Below are positions 11,916-22,918 of a DNA stretch of 64,000 nt, piece after piece. Positions within the stretch are counted from its first letter, which is position 1, and the number at the start of each line of letters is the position of its first letter. The notes beneath the pieces were generated by a model, which was not told the DNA's origin, did not search any database, and saw nothing but the letters and a program-made list of their open reading frames with translations. The position numbers were made by a program, and so were the translations under genes. Source of the DNA: Cryptomeria japonica (taxonomy: Eukaryota > Streptophyta > Pinopsida > Cupressales > Cupressaceae); the NCBI RefSeq assembly GCF_030272615.1, contig NC_081410.1, forward strand, positions 258,897,533 to 258,961,532, in the 5' to 3' direction.

Positions 11916-12660
11916 TGTCTCCTACTTCTTCAATTCATTTAGCATTTATGGTGAACTTACCAGTTAATAATTCTAGTTAAGCAACGGTCACATAGGTATT
12001 TGTTTTGAATTTATGGTGATGTGACTTTACTGAGATTTGTTTCGATCTTCGTGGCAATGAGTAATCATTTGTCTAGCAGTGTTTTGAATTTTCCACTGAC
12101 GTTTATTTAACATTACACCTGTGCTACACTTTGATGAAATCATATGTCTCTATGGCTTTACCTTATGTCTCCCCGAAACACCATATTCCATAGACATCAT
12201 TCTTCACTTTGGTGAAATTAACATCATCGCTGGCACATTTCTTGGTCTCATCGATATCTTTATTTCATCAAAGCCTTGCTATAAGTGTTTTTATTGGTGT
12301 AATGTTTTATCAATTCATCAAAATCTTCCTTTTCAATGAAAATCCTTTTATCGCTAAGTCCCTCCATCATTTTATCGATGTTATAATTCCATCAAAATAG
12401 TTCATTATCCAGCCTTCATACTAGCGTCGATGAAATTTCCCCTTTCGGTAAAAGAAAAATATTCTCTTTCGAGTCTTTATGTTCGGTTGATAAAAAGTCA
12501 TCGATGGAAATCTCTCATATTTCATCAATCCTTTATTCTTCGATGAGAAAGCTATCTTCAGTCAACATCTTTTGTGCCTCTTTGATACGCTCTTTTCCTT
12601 GAAATAGCTTCATCGATATCATATCTTTTGGTTCCTTCGATATTACTCTTTTGACCAAAA

Positions 12661-12668
12661 TTCTTCCC
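12661..12668. repeat. Target-site duplication, left of hAT-like element
   Basis: TTCTTCCC occurs here and at 26279-26286, and only once at the matching position of the uninterrupted 5' LTR (about 50396-50403). Eight-base duplications are the rule for hAT transposons. Confidence 0.9.
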
Positions 12669-12682
12669 CAGGGATAACTTTA
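12669..12682 (+). repeat. Left terminal inverted repeat of hAT-like element
   Basis: CAGGGATAACTTTA directly follows the target duplication. The CA and internal GAT-ACTTTA match the right end. Confidence 0.75.
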
Positions 12683-12699
12683 AGAACCCCCACCCAGGC

Positions 12700-13130
12700 A
12701 ATTGTGTAAAATCCTGGTGAATCAGACATTATTTTCGGGGGGAAATTTTCATATCAATGGTGAATTTTTTTTTTAAATGACGAAAAAATTATTTTGTATT
12801 GGCGATTTTTTTTCTAGGGTGCGAAAATGCCATAAATTTCTGGTGAATAATACCTTGTTCTATGTGGAAAATATTTATTGTGGGAGGCGAATAATTATTG
12901 TTAAAAGGAACAAATATATAATTGTATGAGCAAAAACTTTTACTCCGAAGGAAAAATTATTTAAATGTATTGGCGATTTTTATCCACCGCTTGAAAATTA
13001 TTTAAATGTATTGGCGATTTTTATCCACCACTTGAAAAAATTTTAATTTGTTTTGGTGAATATTTTGTTATTTATGATACAATGTATAATTCATTGGCGA
13101 TTTCATAAATTCATTGCCATTAATAGACAG
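12700..13130. repeat. Left subterminal repeats (GGCGAT / GGTGAAT)
   Basis: Short motifs TTGGCGATTTTT and TGGTGAAT recur through this AT-rich stretch. A unit of about 41 bp, containing TATTGGCGATTTTTATCCACC, is duplicated in tandem at about 12954-13035. Subterminal repeats of this kind bind transposase in hAT elements; the same core recurs at the right end. Confidence 0.6.
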
Positions 13131-13745
13131 GGCACATCACATCACATCACATAATACATTGAGTTCGGACTCTGCACGATGTATCAATAAGTGCGGCCTC
13201 TTTGACACGTAAAGGGTGACACATACCTAAAATCTATCAATGATTTTAAACCGTTCGATGATTGTATATCAATGGCTAAAGTTTTATTTCGGCCCAATTT
13301 TCTGAAGAGAACATAGCTCACTAGAAAGTGCCCAGAATGGAATTGGATTCAATAGACACGTATCAAATGTCACGAATCACGATCGATAATTTCATTCATT
13401 TAATATATATCTTTTCACTTACGGCAATCCACTCTGTCCCCACGACTTCCAATGTGATACTTGCCAATTTGGTACTAGTTCATAGCTGTTTCCAATTTCG
13501 CACACTCATGCATTTATGGGAAAGATTTGTAGAGATACAAAAGATTTAAATTTTTTTATAGCAGTTAATACTGTTAAAGAAGTAATCATTACAATCAAGA
13601 GCTTCAACAATCTATATACGATCTCTGCTTCTTTCATCTTCAATTAGCCTTTGCCATTTAGTAGATAAATCGTCAGAGCTCATGGTATTTTAGGTTTATA
13701 GGCTCACTGCTCAGGTTGTTTAATTTGTTAATCTGTTTTCTCAAG

Positions 13746-14321
13746 ATGGACACTCCCATCCGCTTGAGAAGCATTTCTGCAGAGGACCAGAGGGCCTTTC
13801 TAGGCTCTGTTCGAGACCCAACCCTCCAATCAGTCTGCAAGGAGGTTGGGTTGTTCACCAATGAAGCTGTGCGGATGGTGTTGGGTAGAGAATTTTTGCG
13901 AAACAAAAATAGGTACTGTGTTAACACAGACCTTACATCCCACTTCTTAGCATCTCTTCTAGACTTGGGAGGAGACAAGGTGGATATGCTGATGTTGTTG
14001 AGGAAGGTTTTTAAGGAAGACTTCCTTGGAGATGACATTACTCTTGTCGTTCTTGCAGAAGTAGGGGTGGGGATCCCTTGGGCGAGTGATTTATCCAAGC
14101 TTCTCCTCCCTGACCAAACACTACCAGTGGCCAGGCAACCGTTTCTCCTAAACCTGAATGTGGAGCAGTTGACACATCATAGAAAATGGGCACGGATTGG
14201 CAGGGACTTCCTCTGGAAATGGTTCCTCCTGGACGACTTTCCAAACTACATGTGGCTTGAAGAATTCTCTCAGCTTATGCTGTCTGAAGAATTCTACATG
14301 GAAGGAGGGCCAGATTCTTAG
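13746..14321 (+). CDS. Hypothetical 191-residue protein, hAT-element cargo
   Basis: This uninterrupted frame opens with MDTPIRLRSISAEDQ. I chose the ATG at 13746 because its context, AAGATGG, is good; an upstream in-frame ATG at 13716 would add ten hydrophobic residues. The protein is mixed alpha-helical with FLASLLDLGGDKVDMLMLLR, DDITLVVLAEVGVGIPW and a Trp/Phe-rich tail (FLWKWFLLDDFPNYMWLEEF). I see no signal peptide, zinc ligands or known motif. It is the only sizeable cargo frame without a stop. The region 460 bp upstream contains a short form of the repeats found before the 17657 ORF. The function is unknown, and it could be an exon of a captured gene. Confidence 0.4.
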   Translation: MDTPIRLRSISAEDQRAFLGSVRDPTLQSVCKEVGLFTNEAVRMVLGREFLRNKNRYCVNTDLTSHFLASLLDLGGDKVDMLMLLRKVFKEDFLGDDITLVVLAEVGVGIPWASDLSKLLLPDQTLPVARQPFLLNLNVEQLTHHRKWARIGRDFLWKWFLLDDFPNYMWLEEFSQLMLSEEFYMEGGPDS

Positions 14322-14953
14322 GGAAAAATTGTAAACAATTCCACTACCTGTAGTTTTTTTTCCCTATGTCCTTGAACCCTAACAGGCTGAGTGCCAAAGG
14401 CTCACTCATTTTGGCTTTTAAGTTTTTGGGGGACTCAAGTCTCTGACGAAAAAATTGTAAATTTCAAAAGCATAAATAATTTAATGATAATTTTTCAAAT
14501 TCCTATTTGTTTCACTTTACCTCTTAGATTCTTATGGATATAAAAATGATTTCTATAATTCTATTTCATTTTTATTAATTAATTTCTTTCAAATGCTTTT
14601 TGTATATGAGCTACGTTATTTCAATTATTTGTTAAACAATGGAAATAAATTTAATACCATGATCTTTTTATGTAATGCTATAAAAAAAAAAATTCAATTC
14701 GTTCCATTAATTATTTGTACCTTGATTATGGTTGATTATAATTTTATAAATATATACTATATAGTCATTCAAAATACAAAATTTCAAAAGTTGCAAGATA
14801 CAAAAGTTTATCGGTAAAGGTTTTTTCATTCAATTAATTGAAAACTTTCAAGATACAAAATTTGCCCACAGTTTATAGCAAGTAGACAACAAAACTAGTT
14901 CATTGCCGATAGGCCGCTCACTCAGTCTCACTATCCCCCTGGGATGCCTCCTC
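14322..14953. other. AT-rich spacer, no gene seen
   Basis: After the stop there is a T-rich stretch and then very AT-rich DNA. I see no coding potential, repeat array or element end here. Confidence 0.5.
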
Positions 14954-15649
14954 CTAGTCCCTTCCCTCCTTGGAGGTAGATGCTTTGGCTTTCCCTTTTG
15001 CCACTTCAGCTTTCATTTTTGGAATATAGTTTAGGAACCCAAAGTCAGGGTCGCCCTCCAAGCTTGCCAGTAGCTGTATGGCCCTTCCTTCTTCAACCCT
15101 ATCTCTCAATGCCCTACCAACCTCCATCCTTGCCACCACATGCAAAGCATTCAGGACTTCATCCACCCTTGTTAATTTAACAAAGACTTTCATCGCTTCC
15201 CACCCCACTCGGGCTTGTTCACGGCACTGGTATTTGATTTCATCCTCTGGGCCATGAATAAAAGGAAGCAAATACTCCTGGTCGTCCCCTTCCTTAATTC
15301 AAATGCCAACTCCCGACACCACCCACTCCAAGATTGAATCCAGGTTAATCAAAAACTCCCCATCAATCAAATTGACCAATGTGAGTTTTACATTTTCCAC
15401 TTCCGGTTTGAATTCACAGGCCCACGCCATAATCAGAGAGTAAACCTCCATATTAGTTCGATATCAATGACTGATATGTGCCACCTCCTCCACAAGCATC
15501 ATTCGAGCTACCACCCACAACTTCGCCTCCTTAAACCTAAACAGTCCTTGCATTCGTTTATCAGATACTTTGCCCAAAAAGGGCACCAATTTCTTATATG
15601 TTCGAAGTGTGAAATTGGCCTCCATTGTCACCTGCAATTTCAAAATCAC
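14954..15649 (-). pseudogene. Decayed ORF of about 230 codons, unrecognised
   Basis: One frame reads from 15649 to 14954 with TGA stops near 15464 and 15298. It begins with a basic stretch (TLRTYKKLVPFLGKVSDKRM), passes through helical segments and FLINLDSILEWVV, and ends in a Lys/Ala/Ser tail (KGKAKASTSKEGRD). Its codon use is more GC-rich than the flanks, which suggests a once-functional gene. Upstream, TTTTGAAATTGCAG resembles a splice acceptor, so 15649 may not be the true start. It lies opposite in strand to the 13746 ORF. I cannot assign a function. Confidence 0.4.
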
Positions 15650-16234
15650 TTCCTACAAAAAATGTCTTACAGAAGGTACGATTCTACGAACTACTACTAC
15701 AGATTTGTTCTATAGCTGCTTCAAAGCAAAAAGTGGTACACAGATCAAAAGGTTAAAAAATTTGCCTCCATCTTATAGGCTGAGTAATGAATGTGCATGA
15801 TAAGACATTAATGCCATGAGATCAGGAAAAAGATTTCCTACCATCCTACCCTTCCTCCTTTCGTGCGGTATGCCGCAGACAACTCCTTGTGCAGCAATTA
15901 ATCACCACCTTGGCATTTGTACTTTCCAAATTTGCTCGCCTTAACAGGTTGAGGACTGTAGTTGCACATTTTAAAAAATTAATAGACTAAATTTATGTTG
16001 AACTTTTATATATATCTTTAAACTATTTTTGAAAGTTATATATCGTAAACATATTTTCAAAGAATTTTGCTAAACTTTAAATTAATATTTTAGATTTAAT
16101 ATTGAATGTTTTCTTTTTAATAATAAACTTTTACCTTTCAAATTGCATATCAAAATTTATATTTATATTTAGTTATTTGTTTTATTCTCATTTCTCAAAC
16201 TATTGCCTGAATAGAATTAAGTTTATAGTCTATA
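15650..16234. other. AT-rich spacer, no gene seen
   Basis: Short open frames here are not supported by any motif. The sequence becomes strongly AT-rich before the tandem repeats that start near 16235. Confidence 0.45.
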
Positions 16235-17135
16235 GACTATAAATCTCTTTTTTGGGCGGAATTTTAAAATGAATAAATAGACTTTAAAAATAGACCCGAA
16301 AAGTAACACGAGTATGGTGACGTGCCAGAAAAATGGCAGAAGTCGTGGGACCCACTTCATCTTAAACAGGTACAATCGACTGTTGGATGAACAAAGATCA
16401 ACGGCTAGGGTGGATTTCGGCCCAAATGTGGGAAGTGAACACCTTTCTGAGAACTTCGCCCGGAATTGGACATTTTAAATTTAATTAAATATAATTAAGT
16501 CTATAAAGCTTTTTTTCGGGTGAAGGTTTAAAATGATTAAATAGACTAAAAATCAAACCTGAAAAGTGACACTAGTATGGTGACGTGCCAGAAAAATGGC
16601 AAAAGTCATGGGACCCAATACATCTTAAAACATGTACCATCGACCGTCGGATGAACAAAGATCAACGACTTAGGGTGGATTTCGGGACGAATGTGGGAAG
16701 TGAACAGATTTCTTGGAACTTTACCAGAAAAAGTGACACGAGTATGTTGACGTGCCTGAAAACTGGCAGAAGTGATGGGACCCATGACAACTTACAACAG
16801 GTACCATCATCCGTTGGATGAGCAAAGATCAATGACTTAGGGTGGATTTTGGCCCAAATGTGGGAAGTGAACACATTTGGGAGAGCGTAGCCCGGAATTG
16901 AAATGTTTTAAATTTAATTAAATATAAGTAAGTCTGTAAAGTACTTTTTCGGATGGAAGTTTAAAATTATTAAACAGACTTAAAAAACACACCCGTAAAG
17001 TCACAACAAGTACCTTGGTCCCTCGTTCGTTGGATGAGCAAAGATCAACGGCTTAGGGTGGATTTCGGCCCGAATGTGGGAAGTGAACACATTTGGGAGA
17101 ACTTCGCCCGGAATTGAACGTATTACATTTAATGT
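16235..17135 (+). repeat. Four imperfect tandem promoter-like modules
   Basis: Units of about 170-260 bp share GACGTGCCAGAAAAATGG, then a GTTGGATGA-CAAAGATCAACGG box, then GGTGGATTTCGGCCC and GTGGGAAGTGAACAC, then CGCCCGGAATTG and an AT-rich half. Copies begin near 16319, 16579 and 16747, and a partial one near 17010. The motif TTGGATGA/GATCAACGG resembles elements common in plant promoters. A degenerate single copy precedes the 13746 ORF (about 13240-13340). The array lies 520-1,400 bp upstream of the 17657 ORF, so a promoter role is plausible but inferred. Confidence 0.65.
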
Positions 17136-17148
17136 CCTCATAAATTCA

Positions 17149-17340
17149 GAATTTATACTGAAGTATTGAATGTTTTGTCCTTCGGCATCGAATAGTTATT
17201 AATAATAATTAATAAAATTACAACATGATTCTTAATGTCCTTGGAATTTATACTAAAGTAATGAATGTTTTGCCCTTCGACATCGAATAGTTATTAATAG
17301 TAATTAATAAAATTACAACATGATTCTTGATATTTTGCCC
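17149..17340 (+). repeat. Tandem duplication of about 97 bp
   Basis: GAATTTATACT(G/A)AAGTA through ACATGATTCTT is present twice in a row with a few substitutions. It sits between the promoter-like array and the large ORF. Confidence 0.75.
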
Positions 17341-17656
17341 TTTAGGTTTTACTTTTCTACTTTTTAGAGTTTTCAAAATAAGAGACTCGTAAATCATAAT
17401 CGTCTTTCATTTCTTGGATAAACCTGTAAATCGAGGGAGATTCAAAAACAGCTACTAGATTGAGGAATGCAAGTTGCAACAAAGACTGTCTGCACCAATC
17501 TAGTGAAATAGAAATTCCAATTTCCAGGTTAAATCTAGAACACCTACATCCCGCCTTTTTTGCTTTTGGTAATCTCGTGGTCCAATTTGAGGGTTAGCAT
17601 TTTCAGGTTTTTATCTAGCTGCCTAGCATTATTTTGAATTATTAACAATAATAGTG

Positions 17657-20600
17657 ATGGGGAAAATGGGAAGCAGTAGTTCAACAAGAAGCCAAGTGAA
17701 AAACAAAATGTACCTTAACCTAACTGAACTGGTTAAAACACCAATTTTCACTGATGAATACCATGATATTTATGACCCTGCTATCCATGGTGAAAAGCGT
17801 ATCATAGATATTAGATATACATTGTCTAGTAAGGCGACAGATGCATCCAGGGCAAAATTTACTATTTTCAACCCAATCTTACAACAAAAAACAAATAAAA
17901 TCGCATCGTGGGATGTTGTATTGGGAAGCATGATGTTACCTGAAGTATTCCCTTGCCCTGATTTTGTCATGGTCTGCGCCAAAAATTATGATGAAGATAA
18001 AAAAGCAATTGTCAATAAAAATACAAAAGAGGAAATTCTATCCATAAACGAGGGAGAATTTGCTCATTTGTTGAACCTAGGATTTGCAGCCCAAAATTCA
18101 AATGTCCAAATTGACCTTGAAAAGCTGGCAGGGAATTATAAGAGTCTCGATCCAAGTTGTAGAGATTCATTTATCAAAGGTCTAATAAAGATTGGTACTG
18201 GTATTGTGTTGGATCAGAATCATAAGCCTCCTTATGATTCTAAAATTTTTGTTCCATGGGTTGGGGATACTATTTCCTTGCTGTTGTTTTGCCTGGGATT
18301 GGAAAATGATAGGGAAGTGGGTGCAAGCCTTCTTGAAATGATTTATAACATCCATTGTGCAAGTTAGCCAGTGAGATATAATTTTATTGATCACATTGTA
18401 AAATCCATGCAAAAACAATTACTTATGATCAAAAAAGGTTCCTGCAAGACATTTAGGTTCTCATCCTACTTGTGCTATCTCCTTCTATCCAAGTATCGTG
18501 CAATATTTGAGACCAACAAGCTTCAAATTGTGAGCTATAAGATTGATGAGAAGACTAGGAAGAGAACAGATTGTCCAATATATGATTGGAGCCCAAAGAT
18601 AAGGATGCATGATAATAGAAAGAACTACAACCATTTTTTACACTTCTTTTTGGCACCAATGTATAATGAAATTACAAGCAGTCCAATGCCTAGGTTGCCT
18701 ATGTCTTGTAGAGATTGCATTCAACTCGGAAGTCAAATAGAATTGGCTGACTGATTCTTCATGGAAGAATTCACTGTGTTAAGGTTTTACGGATCGACAA
18801 TAAAACCATACAGACTTCCAATACATGTGACAGAGAGGGTATTTGCATTAGAGTATGTACGACAATTGGAGAGCACAAATAGGCACTTCCATGGTCAGCA
18901 AAAGAAGAGAATATTTCCTTCCTTGCCTTTCTCATGTGGAGGGTTCACATTTGAGAGAAAAACATTCATTGTGGCACATGATTTCTTGACAGTTTTTAAC
19001 TTTGGTGATGAGGGTCTCTGGCAGTGTGATCCAATCGGTGTAGTTCAAGCAAGGCTTAAGAAAAATGGGAACTCTTCAGTGTTATGTCAACATGAAAGTA
19101 AACCATTGCTAGAAAAGCTTAGAAACAAGGACTCCTGGGATGAGGTTAAAAAAGAGATGGATAAAATTGCAGCTAACAATAACATTTCAATAAAAGAAAT
19201 TTCATCACAAATTATGGAGGGCCAGGGCATCCAAAATAGGAGGTCCTACAATTTCTACATAAAATCTGCTAATCCATCTAAGAAAACTATTCCCAAATCA
19301 ATTCTACATGAATGTAAAGAGAATTATTGGACTCAAACCAAAATAAATGATTTTTGGACTATGAGGAGGAATCTCGGTGAACCAAAGACAAGTGCAAAAT
19401 TTGATAGCATCGACGAGGATGAAGAGTTTAGCAAATTGTGTAATATGGAGCATCCCACAACATCATATGACAGGAGTGAAGATGTTGATCAGTATGAGCT
19501 TGAGGTTGAGCCCACTCAAACAACTACTACAGTCCCTAAAATATTAGGTGCAGTCAATGAGGCAATGAAAGAGAAATATATCAAAGGGTCAAGCATTGTG
19601 GAAAAAATGGGATTTGAAGGTGGTGGTCTAGGTCCCAGAGGAGAGGGCATTTGGTATCCACTTTAGGTACAAAATCCATTAGGGTCAAAATCAAAAGGTC
19701 CTTATAGACCAGTCATTGGACTTGATTCTTCAGATTCATCAGGGATAGGTACTACTCATTACCCTCAGGGTCCACCTACATTTGTTTCTGGTTCAAATCC
19801 ACAACCACCACCACATCATGGTATTCCCATTGGTGGTGAATCAAGTGCCACTACCACTGGTGGGGAATCTGGGGATAGTATTCCTATTATTGTTCAATCA
19901 AGTGCCGCTATGATTGGTGTTGGACAAGGGCAACAACAAAATATCTCTCGCAAGAGGCCACTAGAGGTAGATACTCAATCTCATACTATTGAGAATCCTA
20001 TATCAAGTGCCACTGACACTACAAATCAATCAATTGCAGCTTCAGATCACACACCTCAAAAGACTATGAAAACTACACATGAAAGTGTCAGTGGGAGTGG
20101 GACAACATCAAGAACTGTTGTTAGTAATCCTATTCCTGGTCAAGCATTAGTTAAAACCATAGGAATAAGTGGAACTAGAGCCTATGGTATTCCTATGTCA
20201 CCTTTCAAACATTCAATTGCTTCAGCAAGCCCAGATTTTCAATTTCATGATTACTATGAAAAATTTGAACACACAACAAAAGAAAAAAAAGAAAAAAAGA
20301 AAGCATTTCATAGGAATTCCATGTCTGAAGTTGTAAACGAACAACCTGCAAGGAACAGGGTATTTCCAACATATGACCCACAGAAAGATATGATGGAGTT
20401 CATGGTTGTTATGCCCCCTGGCCCATCTAAAGATAAAAATCCACCACACAGTCAGATAGATCCCTCTCAATTTCAAGTTAGCACCCTCCAAATGGATTTC
20501 TCCAAAGTACATAATGTGGAAAAAATTAGTGTGTCAAAAAGGACTAACAAAGTGGTCTACACTTCACTGCTAAAGGTGGAGAGAGAAAAAAAAAACTAGA

Positions 20601-21693
20601 GAAACAAATAGAAAAGTTACAGGAAGACCTAGAAAATGAAAAATCAAGGAGGAAAGCAACAGATAGCAAGTGCAATGAATTACAGAAAAGGATAAAAAAT
20701 TTGGGCTCTCCAATAGAAATTGCAGAGAAAGACAAGAAAGATGCAGAATTGAAGGACTTGACACAAAAAATGGCTAAAAGCAGTAATAAAATTGTTGAGG
20801 AAAAAGCCAGTTTTCAAAAATTATACAAAAGTTATGAGTCTGTTGCCGCCAAAATGAAAAAATTATAGGACCTATTGGATCATGGGAAGGAAAAATAAAA
20901 ACATTTGCAAGAGGAAGTAGAGGAAGAAAGAAAAAAATGTGCACAAATGAAAGAAGACCTGCACAATGCAAATGATAAAATAAAAAGTTTGGATGATAGA
21001 TTGAAAGATAATATGAAAAATACAACAAAGCATATAGAAGAAAACATTTAGAGGCAAATAATGCAGAGGAGTGAGAAGTTGTGTGAATGGTTTCAATTGA
21101 CTGAAAGTATGAGACAAATTTTTTTAAAAATCAAAGGGCACTATGAGAAGAGCACACATGTTTATTCAAAAGAGGAAATGGCAAAAAAGATTCTGAAAGT
21201 AGTCTGTAGTTCCAGTGATAGCTACTTGGCATCCAAGGCAATTAAGAGCCGCATTGATGCCATAGTTAAGACATCATCTATCATTCAAAAATGCCAGAAG
21301 CTAAGGGAAACATCAGAAGTTATGGATAGTTGTGGAAAAAAGATAATGAAGTTGCAAGAAAAGAAAAATAATTTGATTAAACTTGGTTTGCCTAAGCCTA
21401 TTGACATAGAAAATAAATTCATTGGAGAAGAAGCTTACAAAAAAATCATGGAGAAAAAAATGAAGTCTGATTTAGACTTGCTTCCAAAGGACACAACTTC
21501 CAAAAGCTTTATGGAATTCATCCAACCATTTACAACTTTAAATTCGCTATTGGATGAAATAGTGATGTCAAGTAAATCTTCTAAATATGGAATGTTGATG
21601 AAGTTGGAGTTGACTTTCCATAGTTTACAGAATATTGACCTTCCATCAGACGAAGAGTGGAGCACCCTTCAAAAACTGGCACAGAATTCTTAA
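17657..21693 (+). pseudogene. Decayed ~1,345-codon ORF: globular head, G-patch-like motif, coiled coil
   Basis: The ATG at 17657 opens MGKMGSSSSTRSQ. Frame 2 holds to about 20595 with stops at 18365 (TAG), 18752 (TGA) and 19664 (TAG). A one-base loss in the A-run near 20590 then moves the text to frame 1, which continues to 21693 with stops near 20866, 20894 and 21049. The order is a ~350-residue globular region, a second globular part, a G-patch-like segment (19586-19726), a Gly/Ser/Thr/Pro-rich linker, a long Lys/Glu coiled coil (20580-21060) and a helical C-terminus. No polymerase, protease or integrase motif is present. The layout resembles the ORFs at 1-1536 and 29627-32829. The family is unnamed to me; a structural or RNA-binding role is inference. 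Confidence 0.6.
19586..19726 (+). other. G-patch-like motif inside the 17657 ORF
   Basis: The text reads IVEKMGFEGGGLGPRGEGI, then YPL, a TAG stop, and about 16 residues later GLD. G-patch domains have the pattern hydrophobic-x-MG-x-x-GGGLG-x-x-GxGI-x-P, ending in GLG. They bind RNA helicases or RNA and also occur in some retroelement polyproteins. Confidence 0.5.
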
Positions 21694-22918
21694 GAATCAT
21701 AGTATGTATTGCACAATTTTCTTCTTTTATTCTTAATTTCAAGGTTTTTTTTTTTTCCTGTTTGCTATTTTGCTAATCCAGCCTATGAATCTAATTTATG
21801 AATAGGAAAAAAATAGCACTTGCTATTGCTATTTTGCTAATCCAGCCTATGAATCTATGATGCACAGTGCAAAACTTCAGCCAGTAAATTTGTATTCTCA
21901 AATTCTCCCTTGCTTTAACATTTATGCATTTCTCTATTTCTGATTAGTAGGTTTTAGGCACTGCTGTAGCTATTATCTATGTTTAATTTGTCATGACTCA
22001 TGGCGTGAATTAGTATTTAATTTTGAACTCTATTTTTTGAACAAGAGACATCAAACATGTAGCAGATGTTAAATTGCTAATATGGCCTATGATGGCCATA
22101 TAAATATGTGTTGAGTTTGTGATTTTGATGTTCAGTGTTCACATGTTGCAAACTTACAATTTGACTTGAAGCTGTTGTTGCTCCCTTGTTTCTATAAAAG
22201 GGAATTCAAGGTCATTTGCAATTTTGCAAAGGGTTCTGAAACTTTGTATTAACTTTTGCATGGACATTGGAGAATCACACAGGAGTTGTTGTTGCTCTCT
22301 TGTTTCTATAAAAGGGAATTCAGGGTCATTTGCAAAGGGTTCTAAAACTTTGTATTCACTTTTGCAATTGGCATGTAGAATCACACAGATTGGTGTATTA
22401 CTATTGAATGAATTGTATCATATGGCTATATTTTGAAAGAATTAATGAAAATCTAAATTCTTGACATGTGTATTACTATTGAATGAAATTTATCATATGG
22501 TTCTTAAATGTATCACATAGATTTGAGACTCAAACATGTATAAATAAACAATAAACATCTCTATATCAATAAACACATTATGGTTTTCTTTTATTATGCT
22601 ATTTTAAATCTGGAAATAGAAAGTTAAAAAATAAAACTACAAATCAATATTAAATTCTAATTGCAAAAAGTAATATGCTTTTGTAATATGAATGATGAGA
22701 TACAATAATAAGATTAATAAATACCAATCTCTTACAATTGCCATTTCATCCTCATCAAATTCAGTGCTTTTTTGATTTTCGTCTATGGTTTCTTTACTCT
22801 GAGTCTGAGTCTGCATATCTTCATCGAACTACATCTCAATTCTACCAATAGGTCCACTAGTCCCACTGGCACTTTGGTTTGAAGTGTTGCCCAAACCTCT
22901 TCTTTCACATTTGGACCT
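21694..22918. repeat. Non-coding spacer with two short direct repeats
   Basis: A 32-bp phrase ending CTAATCCAGCCTATGAATCT occurs at 21762-21793 and 21826-21857. A ~105-bp segment starting at TTGTTGTTGCTC is present at about 22172-22282 and 22286-22388. The rest is AT-rich. The last 180 bp may be a C-terminal extension of the transposase. Confidence 0.6.

Larger units (their letters stand above)
10422..12668 (-). repeat. Gypsy A 3' LTR, first segment
   Basis: Aligns with 39828-40237 plus 48562-50400 of the 5' LTR. The terminal TG has decayed to TA at 10422. The segment stops at the TTCTTCCC target site of the hAT-like element and resumes at 26287. It contains a coiled-coil ORF (11385-11915) that is also present in the other LTR. 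Confidence 0.85.
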
